A DNA stretch of 14,216 bases from Gammaproteobacteria bacterium (GTDB taxonomy: Bacteria; Pseudomonadota; Gammaproteobacteria; Eutrophobiales; Eutrophobiaceae): the NCBI GenBank assembly GCA_016198885.1, contig JACQHV010000080.1, positions 1-14,216 on the forward strand. The letters run 5' to 3'. Both the position numbers and the translations under genes were made by a program. Shown here in pieces: positions 7,181 through 14,144 of the stretch (positions within the stretch are counted from its first letter, which is position 1; each line of letters opens with the position of its first letter). Below the pieces are notes generated by a model, which was not told the DNA's origin, searched no databases, and saw only the letters and a program-made list of their open reading frames with translations.

Positions 7181-9061
7181 TTACTTCCACGCCGTGTTAC
7201 CAATGGCGATGCGTGTAAGTTTGCGGCGGCTGCCGTAATTCAGATTGACGAGACTGCGCGAGACCATAACCGCACTGAACATGGAGGTGAGTATACCCAG
7301 ACACAATACGACGGCGAAACCACGGATGGAACCGGTGCCGAATATGAACAGTGCCAGACCTGCAATCAGGGTGGTGATGTTCGTATCGAGAATCGTGCCG
7401 AAAGCGCGTTCATAGCCTGCATTGATGCTTGCATGGGGAGAATTGCCGTTTCTCAGTTCCTCGCGAATGCGTTCGTTGATAAGTACATTGGCATCAATCG
7501 CCATACCAACCGTGAGTGCAATACCCGCCATGCCGGGCAGCGTGAGGGTTGCCTGCAGCATCGACAGCAGCGCTATCAGCAGGACGACATTGACTGCAAG
7601 TGCCACCACCGCAGTCACGCCGAACATCAGATAATAGATAATCATAAATATCGCTATCGCTGCGAATCCTGCCCAGACGGCATGAAAACCGCGTTCGATA
7701 TTCTCAGCCCCCAGGCTCGGGCCTACCGTGCGCTCCTCGATAATATTGATCGGCGCTGCCAAGGCGCCGGCACGTAATAACAATGCAAGATTTCGCGCTT
7801 CTTCAGTCGAATCCAGACCGGTGATATGGAAACGCTTGCCCAGTTGTTCTTTTATCGTTGCTGCATTGATTACTTCTTCAATAGTTTCCTTTGTTCTTAC
7901 CATTTCACCATCTTGCTCAACTATTTCGGTTTTGGTTTCGATAAAAACAACGGCCATTCGTTTTCCGACTTCATCCTTGGTCGCACGACTGAAGATCTGC
8001 GCACCCTTGCCATCAAGGGTAATTGTGACATCCGGCCCTCCGTTAACAGGATCAATACCAGAAGCCGCATCGATAATGTAATCTCCTGACAGCATTACTT
8101 GCTTATCCAGTAATATCGGTCTGTTATCGCGTTCCCTGTAAAGTTTTGAACCGGCTGGTACCTTCCCATCCAGTGCATCCTGGATGGAATGCTCATCATC
8201 AACCATACGGAATTCCAGGGTCGCTGTTGCACCGAGAATTTCTTTTGCCCGGGCAGTATCCTGTACACCGGGTAACTGCACGACAATACGCCTATCCCCC
8301 TGTTGCTGGATGATGGGTTCAGCCACGCCCAATTCATTAACACGCTTACGCAAGGTAGTTATATTTTGCTGCAAGGCGTTTTTCATGGTTTCCTTAATTG
8401 ATTTTTCGGAGATAGTGATTAAAGTTTGAGTTTCTCCAAAATTGTTTTCGATCTGATTTAACTTAAGATCACGATAATCTTTATTAATCAGCCGGTCACC
8501 TTCAGATTGTTGCGCAGCGTCGGTAAACCGGATCAATACGCCACCTTGTTCTTTTCTACTGATGGTTTTATAACGCACTTTGTTTTCACGCAGCAATGAG
8601 CGCAGATCAGATACATAGCGTTCCTCGGCCTTGCTGATGGCCGCTTCCATATCGACTTCCATCAGGAAATGTACGCCGCCGCGTAAATCCAGACCCAAAA
8701 ACATAGGTTCAGCACCTAATTTTCTCAACCAAAGCGGAGTAGAGGGGGCGAGATTGAGTGCAACCACATAGCTTTTACCCAAAGACTGCTTAACAATACT
8801 TTGTGCCTTGAGTTGTATTTCTTCATTGGTAAATCGAACTATCAGGTTGTTTTCACCAAGCTCTATGGTTTTGGTTTTAATGTTTGCTTCATCAAGTGCA
8901 GTGCTTATCTGCAGTTCAGTCAATTCACTGATCTCCGCCCCACGTGATGAGGATATTTGCAATGCCGGATCACTACCGTAAAGATTAGGCAGTGCGTAAA
9001 TAACTCCGACCAGATTAATGATCGCAATAAGCGCATATTTCCAGGTTGGGTAACGATTCAT
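7181..9061 (-). CDS. secD: Protein translocase accessory subunit SecD
   Basis: SecD (626 residues, normal for the family) is the larger half of the SecDF proton-driven export motor. It shows a first transmembrane segment at about 10-29, the periplasmic D1 signature FLGLDLRGGVHFLMEVD (121-137), and the head-domain stretch QLPGVQDTARAKEILGATATLEFRMVDD. The C-terminal membrane domain includes MAGIALTVGMAIDANVLINERIREEL, with the conserved aspartate of the proton path. The start matches the family even though no ribosome site is visible in the A/T-only leader. Codons after about residue 420 (below position 7800) are distinctly more GC-rich than those before. Confidence 0.96.
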   Translation of the reverse strand: MNRYPTWKYALIAIINLVGVIYALPNLYGSDPALQISSSRGAEISELTELQISTALDEANIKTKTIELGENNLIVRFTNEEIQLKAQSIVKQSLGKSYVVALNLAPSTPLWLRKLGAEPMFLGLDLRGGVHFLMEVDMEAAISKAEERYVSDLRSLLRENKVRYKTISRKEQGGVLIRFTDAAQQSEGDRLINKDYRDLKLNQIENNFGETQTLITISEKSIKETMKNALQQNITTLRKRVNELGVAEPIIQQQGDRRIVVQLPGVQDTARAKEILGATATLEFRMVDDEHSIQDALDGKVPAGSKLYRERDNRPILLDKQVMLSGDYIIDAASGIDPVNGGPDVTITLDGKGAQIFSRATKDEVGKRMAVVFIETKTEIVEQDGEMVRTKETIEEVINAATIKEQLGKRFHITGLDSTEEARNLALLLRAGALAAPINIIEERTVGPSLGAENIERGFHAVWAGFAAIAIFMIIYYLMFGVTAVVALAVNVVLLIALLSMLQATLTLPGMAGIALTVGMAIDANVLINERIREELRNGNSPHASINAGYERAFGTILDTNITTLIAGLALFIFGTGSIRGFAVVLCLGILTSMFSAVMVSRSLVNLNYGSRRKLTRIAIGNTAWK

Positions 9062-9099
9062 AAAAACATTTTTAAAATTAAAATAATTATCAAACCATA

Positions 9100-9429
9100 T
9101 TAAATTGTTTTTATGGTTCCTTTGGGCATTGTCGCTGAAACTGCATGCTTCTGTACCTTGACCTCAATGTCTTTGGCAATTTCCAAAATGATAAAATTAT
9201 CTCCGACCTTGTTAATTTTGCCCAATAGGCCACCGGTAGTAACAATTTCATCTCCCCTGGCCAGCGCTTCTACCATCTGTTTGTGTTCCTTGGCCTGTTT
9301 CATCTGAGGCCGGATAAGAAAGAAATAGAACACTACAAAAATCAGGATCAAAGGCAGGAGACCCATCATGCCACCACCCTGTGATGGAGTCTCTTCTGCC
9401 CAGGCATTTTGAATAAAAAACTCCAGCAT
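9100..9429 (-). CDS. yajC: Sec translocon accessory protein YajC
   Basis: YajC is a small single-span inner-membrane protein that associates with SecDF. The 109-residue protein (E. coli 110) has a hydrophobic segment at about 19-40 (GMMGLLPLILIFVVFYFFLIRP), followed directly by the family hallmark RPQMKQAKEHKQMVEAL. A cytoplasmic domain follows with GDEIVTTGGLLGKINKV. It lies between tgt and secD, the classical order, 29 bases after tgt and 38 before secD. A modest AGG site lies upstream of the ATG. Confidence 0.95.
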   Translation of the reverse strand: MLEFFIQNAWAEETPSQGGGMMGLLPLILIFVVFYFFLIRPQMKQAKEHKQMVEALARGDEIVTTGGLLGKINKVGDNFIILEIAKDIEVKVQKHAVSATMPKGTIKTI

Positions 9430-9458
9430 TGAACTTAACCTGAAATTAAAGCGCGCTA

Positions 9459-10574
9459 TTATGACACAGACTCGGTATTTTGCGCGCGTTTGGCATAAAA
9501 ATCAGTAATGAATGCAGCCAGCGTTTCCGCCTGAATCGCCATCCGTAAACCACGCAGTAGTGAATGATAGTAATGCAGGTTATGAATTGTATTGAGACGG
9601 GCACCCAGGATTTCATTAGTCCTGTCCAGATGGTGCAGATAGGCACGTGTGTAGTTTCGACAGCTATAACATTCACATTCTGCGTCTACAGGCAGGGTAT
9701 TGTTGCGGTGGATAGCATTGCGGATTCGGACTACACCGTATGAAGTAAACAGATGGCCATTCCGGGCATTGCGTGTCGGCAATACACAATCAAACATATC
9801 GATCCCGCGTTTTACAGCCTCAACAATGTCTTCCGGTGTGCCCACTCCCATCAGGTAGCGTGGCCGACCTACCGGCATTCTGGGTGTAACATAGGATATA
9901 ATATCAAGCATCTTTGTCCGTGGCTCACCCACTGATAATCCGCCAATGGCATAGCCATCGAAACCGATTCCCAATAAACCTTGCAGTGATTCATCTCGCA
10001 ATTCGGGGAACATCCCTCCCTGTACAATGCCAAACAGTGCCGACGGATGCTGCCCATGGGCTTCCCGCGAGCGACGTGCCCAACGCAGGGATAATTGCAT
10101 TGATTCGCCTGTTTGTTCTTCCGTCGCCGGATAAGGAGTGCAGTCGTCGAAGATCATAAGAATATCGGCATTGAGTGCATGCTGAATCTCAATAGCCTGT
10201 TCCGGCCCCAGAAACACTGATTCTCCATCTACAGGCGAACGAAAGTGCACACCTTGTTCACTGATCTTGCGCGCCTCTGCCAGACTATAGACCTGATAAC
10301 CACCCGAATCTGTCAGGATTGGGCCCGGCCAGTGCATAAATTCATGCAACCCGCCATGTTGCCTGATGATGTCCGCACCTGGCCGCAGCATAAGATGAAA
10401 GGTGTTGGCAAGCACAATCTCACTGCCCAGTTCATGGAGCTCTTCCGGCGTCATCGCCTTGACTGCGCCATAAGTACCTATCGGTATGAAAACAGGCGTT
10501 TCGACATTGCCCCGTGAAAATGTCATACGGCCACGTCGTGCCTCACCTGCCTGATTTAACAATTCAAACTTCAT
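9459..10574 (-). CDS. tgt: Queuine tRNA-ribosyltransferase
   Basis: Tgt exchanges guanine 34 for preQ1 in tRNAs with GUN anticodons. From MKFELLNQ the protein has 371 residues. Asp89 lies in TDSGGYQV, the nucleophile is Asp262 in MFDCVLPTRNARNG, and substrate-specificity stretch FGIVQGG is present. The zinc site is intact: Cys300, Cys302 and Cys305 in CECYSC, and His331 in NTIHNL. A GTG 42 bases upstream (10616) is in frame, but its extra residues match nothing in the family. The ATG has no clear ribosome site. It follows queA by 45 bases, and the two enzymes act consecutively. Confidence 0.96.
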   Translation of the reverse strand: MKFELLNQAGEARRGRMTFSRGNVETPVFIPIGTYGAVKAMTPEELHELGSEIVLANTFHLMLRPGADIIRQHGGLHEFMHWPGPILTDSGGYQVYSLAEARKISEQGVHFRSPVDGESVFLGPEQAIEIQHALNADILMIFDDCTPYPATEEQTGESMQLSLRWARRSREAHGQHPSALFGIVQGGMFPELRDESLQGLLGIGFDGYAIGGLSVGEPRTKMLDIISYVTPRMPVGRPRYLMGVGTPEDIVEAVKRGIDMFDCVLPTRNARNGHLFTSYGVVRIRNAIHRNNTLPVDAECECYSCRNYTRAYLHHLDRTNEILGARLNTIHNLHYYHSLLRGLRMAIQAETLAAFITDFYAKRAQNTESVS

Positions 10575-10619
10575 AAACTTGTATTTCGTATCTAACCAAA
10601 GCGTATTACGATTCACACC

Positions 10620-11651
10620 TCACATTTCACGTTTTGTGATAAACATGGCATCCCCATAGCTGTAAAACCGGTATTTTCTGGCAATTGCATGTTGATAGGC
10701 ACTCAATACATGTTCCCTCCCCGCAAAGGCACACACTAACATTAATAATGTTGATTCCGGTAGATGGAAATTGGTAATCAGGAAATCAACAATCTGAAAC
10801 TTAAATCCCGGATAGATGAAAATATCTGTTTCCCCTTTATAAGGATTTAGAGATCCGGAATTTGCGGCCATTTCCAGACATCGTACTGAAGTAGTGCCCA
10901 CGGCAATTATCCGGCCACCCTGCTTTTTTGTTGCATTCACTTTCTCACAGGCCTCTGCTGAAACCTCAAGGTATTCACTATGCATCCTGTGATCTTCAAT
11001 ATTATCTGTTCTCACTGGCTGAAATGTTCCCGCACCAATATGCAAAGTCACATAAACCGTATCAATTTTCCTGTCCGTAAATTGTTTCAGGATCTCTTCA
11101 GTAAAGTGCAAACCGGCTGTGGGTGCGGCAACTGCACCGGTCTTTTGCGCATAGATTGTTTGGTAACGTTCCTTGTCAATCCTCTCATCTGCACGTTGTA
11201 TATAGGGCGGTATTGGCATATGCCCGATATCGTTTAATATTTCCATGGTCTTTTGTCCGCCCTCGAATCCCAGAACGAACATATCTTCACGCCGGGCAAT
11301 CAGTTCCAGTTTAATACCTCGCTCAAGAATAATATATGAACCAGGTCGGGGGGGCTTACTGGCCCTCACTTGAGCCAGGATTTGTTGATCACCTAACATA
11401 CGTTCGATCATGATTTCGATTCGACCACCTGTTTCCTTATGACCAAACAACCGCGCCGGGATAACACGAGTGTCATTAAAGACCAGTAGATCATTTGGCC
11501 GTAATAACATCGTTAATTCAGAAAATTTCCGATCATTCAACGCCCCATCCTTTCCGTTCAGACATAGCAGCCGACTGTCGCCCCGTTCCGCGGATGGAAA
11601 CTGTGCGATCAGGTCTTCCGGAAGTTCATACGTAAAATCGGTACGCAGCAT
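10620..11651 (-). CDS. queA: S-adenosylmethionine:tRNA ribosyltransferase-isomerase
   Basis: QueA uses the ribosyl part of S-adenosylmethionine to convert preQ1 in tRNA to epoxyqueuosine, the step after Tgt. The 343-residue protein aligns end to end with the family: LLVFNDTRVIPARLFG, GHMPIPPYI, GAVAAPTAGLHF (about 172-183), TLHIGAGTFQPVR, AVGTTSVRCLE, ITNFHLPESTL (about 292-302) and the ending YRFYSYGDAMFI. I start at MLRTDFTYELP because it matches E. coli MRVTDFSFELP; an in-frame TTG 33 bases upstream is unlikely. No ribosome site is evident. It is first in the queA-tgt-yajC-secDF series and divergent from the tRNA-Leu locus. Confidence 0.96.
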   Translation of the reverse strand: MLRTDFTYELPEDLIAQFPSAERGDSRLLCLNGKDGALNDRKFSELTMLLRPNDLLVFNDTRVIPARLFGHKETGGRIEIMIERMLGDQQILAQVRASKPPRPGSYIILERGIKLELIARREDMFVLGFEGGQKTMEILNDIGHMPIPPYIQRADERIDKERYQTIYAQKTGAVAAPTAGLHFTEEILKQFTDRKIDTVYVTLHIGAGTFQPVRTDNIEDHRMHSEYLEVSAEACEKVNATKKQGGRIIAVGTTSVRCLEMAANSGSLNPYKGETDIFIYPGFKFQIVDFLITNFHLPESTLLMLVCAFAGREHVLSAYQHAIARKYRFYSYGDAMFITKREM

Positions 11652-11720
11652 GGCGCGCGATGTTATCAGAAAACCAGCGGGCAAATGGAATAAACGGTTT
11701 TATCCCTCACCATGATTACT

Positions 11721-11726
11721 TATACT
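11721..11726 (+). promoter_or_regulatory. Candidate -10 box for the tRNA-Leu locus
   Basis: TATACT (five of six consensus bases) is followed by a GC-rich stretch (TGCCTGCC), a discriminator type common at stable-RNA promoters. It lies 22 bases before the broken tRNA copy and about 135 before the intact tRNA. The -35 region at normal spacing (around 11698-11703) is poor (TTTTAT). TATTAT/TATACG at 11838-11846, just before the intact tRNA, is a second -10-like site, but its -35 position falls in the GC-rich insert and has no match. Confidence 0.35.
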
Positions 11727-11747
11727 TGCCTGCCTGTCCTGTATCAT

Positions 11748-11831
11748 GCCGGGGTGGCGGAACTGGTAGACGATGTACAGGATGTACAAGTGCCGCGGGG
11801 ACAGGACGTCCGGGAGCGGCCGCGCCAGACT
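11748..11831 (+). pseudogene. Broken duplicate of the tRNA-Leu 5' part, interrupted by an insert
   Basis: Positions 11748-11772 repeat exactly the first 25 bases of the intact tRNA-Leu at 11861-11885 (acceptor strand and most of the D arm). After a roughly 50-base insert, 11821-11831 (CGCGCCAGACT) match tRNA bases 24-34, sharing the junction CG. After that the sequence diverges, so there is no anticodon, variable arm, T arm or 3' acceptor strand. It cannot fold into a tRNA. I read it as a duplicated tRNA gene decayed by insertion and 3' loss. The 25-base exact match is what is seen; the order of events is inference. Confidence 0.75.
11773..11820 (+). repeat. GC-rich twin-hairpin element (REP/MITE-like)
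   Basis: Two hairpins share the same kind of loop. The first is TGTAC-AGGAT-GTACA (11774-11788). The second has an inner stem GGAC-AGGAC-GTCC (11799-11811), enclosed by an outer stem GCCGC/GCGGC (11792-11796 with 11816-11820). The element is far more GC-rich than its surroundings and sits inside the tRNA-like sequence. The layout is that of a small dispersed palindromic repeat. No second copy occurs in this window, so its repeat status is inferred. It could also act as an RNA structure or weak transcription pause between the two tRNA copies. Confidence 0.5.
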
Positions 11832-11860
11832 TTAGTTTATTATACGCAAAATTTCTTTGT

Positions 11861-11947
11861 GCCGGGGTGGCGGAACTGGTAGACGCGCCAGACTCAAAAT
11901 CTGGTTCAGGCAACTGAGTGGGGGTTCGATTCCCTTCCCCGGCACCA
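11861..11947 (+). tRNA. tRNA-Leu (anticodon CAA)
   Basis: An 87-base class II tRNA with encoded CCA. The acceptor stem GCCGGGG pairs with CCCCGGC, with discriminator A. The anticodon stem CCAGA/TCTGG encloses a 7-base loop with anticodon CAA at 11895-11897, reading UUG codons. A long variable arm (CAG-GCAA-CTG) is typical of leucine tRNAs. The T arm has the TTCGATT loop; two of its five pairs are G-U. It is the intact member of the duplicated locus and is divergent from queA. Confidence 0.97.
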
Positions 11948-11961
11948 ATATCAGATGATAT
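11948..11961 (+). other. Small hairpin directly after the tRNA CCA end
   Basis: ATATC-AGAT-GATAT forms a 5-pair stem immediately after the tRNA 3' end. It is A/T-rich and has no following T-run, so it is at best a processing signal in the tRNA trailer. The rest of the gap to panD (to 12069) shows no gene and no convincing terminator. Confidence 0.25.
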
Positions 11962-12069
11962 CAACATGATTAGTTAAATGAATGGATACACCCGACTTAA
12001 AAGCGGTATTTGATTGATTAACAGTGACGAAACCCGGAGCGGAACAACCAAAGACCTTATAAAATCTAA

Positions 12070-12450
12070 TCAGGCAGCCTGAACTGGTATGTAATCCAGA
12101 ATTTGGGTTATGTTGTTATCGTTATCCAGATAGACAAGTGTGGGTTTGAACTTCGCAATTTCCTTTTCTTCAATCGTGCCATAACTGCAGATTATGACGC
12201 GATCACCCGGATCAGCCTTGTGTGCAGCAGCACCGTTAATGGATATTATGCGGGAATGATCTTTTGCCCTGATGGCATATGTGGTAAAGCGCTCTCCATT
12301 ATTAACATTGTAGATCTGAATCTGCTCATATTCGTGGATACCGGCTTTATCCAGCAGATGCCCGTCAATTGCGCAGGAACCATCATATTCAAGTTCCGAA
12401 TGGGTAACGCATGCCAAATGAAGTTTTGCTTTAAGAACAGTAAGTTGCAT
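12070..12450 (-). CDS. panD: Aspartate 1-decarboxylase proenzyme
   Basis: PanD makes beta-alanine from aspartate for pantothenate synthesis and is activated by self-cleavage to form a pyruvoyl group. From the ATG at 12450 it has 126 residues, the same as E. coli. The cleavage site Gly24-Ser25 lies in YDGSCAID, and the active-site regions around KLHLACVTH and NGERFTTYAI are present. A later stretch, INGAAAHKADPGDRVIICSYG, fits the family. An in-frame TTG at 12483 would add 11 residues and spoil the conserved start. The ribosome site is weak. It is the last gene of the pan cluster, 57 bases after panC. Confidence 0.95.
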   Translation of the reverse strand: MQLTVLKAKLHLACVTHSELEYDGSCAIDGHLLDKAGIHEYEQIQIYNVNNGERFTTYAIRAKDHSRIISINGAAAHKADPGDRVIICSYGTIEEKEIAKFKPTLVYLDNDNNITQILDYIPVQAA

Positions 12451-12507
12451 CTTTATTACAAAATTATGAATTACAAATTGCAAGTATGGCGGAAATTTTC
12501 CCTGTCT

Positions 12508-13350
12508 TCAACGCCTGATAATGACATTATCTATTAACCTCGTCTTGCCCAGCCAGGCGGCTGTCAGAACAACAAGATCACCAGCGGCAGGTTTCCCGAG
12601 ATTATCTGCATTACAAATCTTGACATATTCAGGTTTGAATCCTGCGTTTTTTAAATTCTCAGTGGCCCGCATCTCCAGTTCGATGAAATCATGTTTACCT
12701 GCATCGACAGCATCCGAAATGCTGACAAGTGTTTTATACAATAACGTTGCTTTGTTCCGTTCATTCGCACTCAGGTATCCATTACGTGAACTAAGTGCCA
12801 GACCATCCTCTTCGCGTATCGTTGGAACTCCAATGATCTTAATCGGGAAACATAGATCTGTTGCAAGTCTCCTGATCACCAACAACTGCTGATAATCCTT
12901 CTCACCGAATATGGCAATATCGGGTTCAACCATGTTAAACAACTTCGTCACCACAGTTGCGACTCCGGAAAAGTGGCCCGGTCGAAAGGCACCACAAAAA
13001 ATATTATCCAGCTCCGGAACCGTGACACATGTCTGTCCCTGCAACCCCCCCGGATAGATTTCTTCTACTTCGGGATGAAAGACAAGATCAGTTCGTAATC
13101 CTGAAAGCTTGTCTATATCTTCATCCAGGGTACGCGGATAGCTCTCGTAATCCTCACCCTGTACAAATTGTGTGGGGTTCACAAAGATAGAGACAATTGT
13201 CCTGTCCGCTACTTCCTGCGCCTTGAGCACGAGCGCAAGATGACCGTCGTGCAGATTGCCCATGGTGGGAACCAACACAATACTTTGTCCTGCGTTACGC
13301 CACTCTGTTACATGCTCACGCAAGGCAGTGATTTTACTGACACATTGCAT
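12508..13350 (-). CDS. panC: Pantothenate synthetase (pantoate-beta-alanine ligase)
   Basis: PanC joins pantoate, made via PanB, to beta-alanine from PanD using ATP, through a pantoyl-adenylate. The 280-residue protein has the nucleotide-binding motifs of this family: VPTMGNLHDGHLALV with the HDGH signature (34-37), FVNPTQF (57-63), the stretch FGEKDYQQL with Lys151, and LALSSRNGYLS (184-194, the KMSKS-like loop). Its ATG shares one base with the panB stop (TAATG), a sign of translational coupling. Confidence 0.96.
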   Translation of the reverse strand: MQCVSKITALREHVTEWRNAGQSIVLVPTMGNLHDGHLALVLKAQEVADRTIVSIFVNPTQFVQGEDYESYPRTLDEDIDKLSGLRTDLVFHPEVEEIYPGGLQGQTCVTVPELDNIFCGAFRPGHFSGVATVVTKLFNMVEPDIAIFGEKDYQQLLVIRRLATDLCFPIKIIGVPTIREEDGLALSSRNGYLSANERNKATLLYKTLVSISDAVDAGKHDFIELEMRATENLKNAGFKPEYVKICNADNLGKPAAGDLVVLTAAWLGKTRLIDNVIIRR

Positions 13351-14144
13351 TAGTCAAATTGATGTTCAGCAGTGGGGAATTGGGCCGATTTTACGGCGCT
13401 GACATAGTTTTCAACAGCTATCTTGATCGATGTTGCTGATTCAAGGAAATTTTTCGAGAATCCGGGTTGACGCTCTGTGATACCCAGTATGTCGTAGAGA
13501 ACCAGTACCTGACCATCGCATTTACTGCCGGCACCGATACCGATGACCGGTATCTTTAATATTTCTGTAATATCTGCAGCAAGTTGATGTGGTACACATT
13601 CAAGAACCAACATGACTGCACCCGCCTCTTCAAGAAGTTTTGCATCATTCATTATTTGATTTGCAGTTTTACTCTCCCGTCCCTGCACATGATAACCGCC
13701 AAATTTATGTATCGATTGAGGAGTCAATCCCAGATGTGCACATACTGGTATACCATGTTTATCAAGATAACATACTGTATCAGCAATAACAGAACCACCT
13801 TCCAGTTTTACCACTTCCGCACCTCCATCACTGAGGAATCTCGCGGCATTACCCAGCGCCTGAGCAGGTGTGGTATAACTCATAAAGGGCATGTCCCCGA
13901 CAATCATGGCACGTTTACACCCCCGTTTGACCATACGAGTATGGTAAATCATGTCACTCATGCTGACCTTGAGTGTTGTCTCTTCCCCCTGCAACACCAT
14001 GCCGAGAGAATCACCAACGAGAATCACATCGATATGGGCTTCATCAAGAATCCGTGCAAAATTCGCATCATAAGCAGTCAGTGAGGCGATTTTCTCACCC
14101 GACTTTTTCATTTCCTTCAAGGTATTAATCGTAACTTTTCCCAT
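13350..14144 (-). CDS. panB: 3-methyl-2-oxobutanoate hydroxymethyltransferase
   Basis: PanB adds a hydroxymethyl group from methylene-tetrahydrofolate to alpha-ketoisovalerate to give ketopantoate, the first step of the pantoate branch. The 264-residue protein matches E. coli in length. Metal ligands Asp45 (VGDSLGM) and Asp84 (VGDMPF), substrate contacts Lys113 and Glu115 (VKLEGG), and catalytic Glu182 (LVLECVP) are visible, with GIGAGSKCDGQVLV near 202-215. Its start overlaps the stop of the upstream gene by one base (TAATG), and its own stop overlaps panC likewise, so the series is tightly coupled. Confidence 0.96.
   Translation of the reverse strand: MGKVTINTLKEMKKSGEKIASLTAYDANFARILDEAHIDVILVGDSLGMVLQGEETTLKVSMSDMIYHTRMVKRGCKRAMIVGDMPFMSYTTPAQALGNAARFLSDGGAEVVKLEGGSVIADTVCYLDKHGIPVCAHLGLTPQSIHKFGGYHVQGRESKTANQIMNDAKLLEEAGAVMLVLECVPHQLAADITEILKIPVIGIGAGSKCDGQVLVLYDILGITERQPGFSKNFLESATSIKIAVENYVSAVKSAQFPTAEHQFD

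Noticed and set aside
7728..8081. Plus-strand frames opposite secD
   Set aside because: Low-complexity Ser/Ile/Val-rich shadow of the secD coding strand, with no start context.
10575..10616. GTG-started N-terminal extension of Tgt (14 residues)
   Set aside because: The Tgt family begins at MKFEL; the extra residues match nothing, and GAGGT sits directly against the GTG with no spacing.
11660..11917. A plus-strand reading frame ending AGVAELVDAPDSKSGSGN
   Set aside because: The C-terminal part is the sense translation of tRNA-Leu itself, and the rest is the hairpin insert; there is no protein family match.
11716..11967. An 83-residue reading frame on the minus strand containing GNRTPTQLPEPDFESGAS
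   Set aside because: This is the well-known false protein produced by translating the antisense of a tRNA-Leu gene; it lies exactly over the intact tRNA and the broken copy.
12103..12537. A plus-strand reading frame (144 codons) opposite panD and the panC end
   Set aside because: It is antisense to panD, which has the correct length and cleavage site; nothing supports a second gene.
13584..14084. A long plus-strand reading frame (166 codons) opposite panB
   Set aside because: It lies wholly inside panB, whose motifs are unmistakable; the translation shows no domain, signal or ribosome site.
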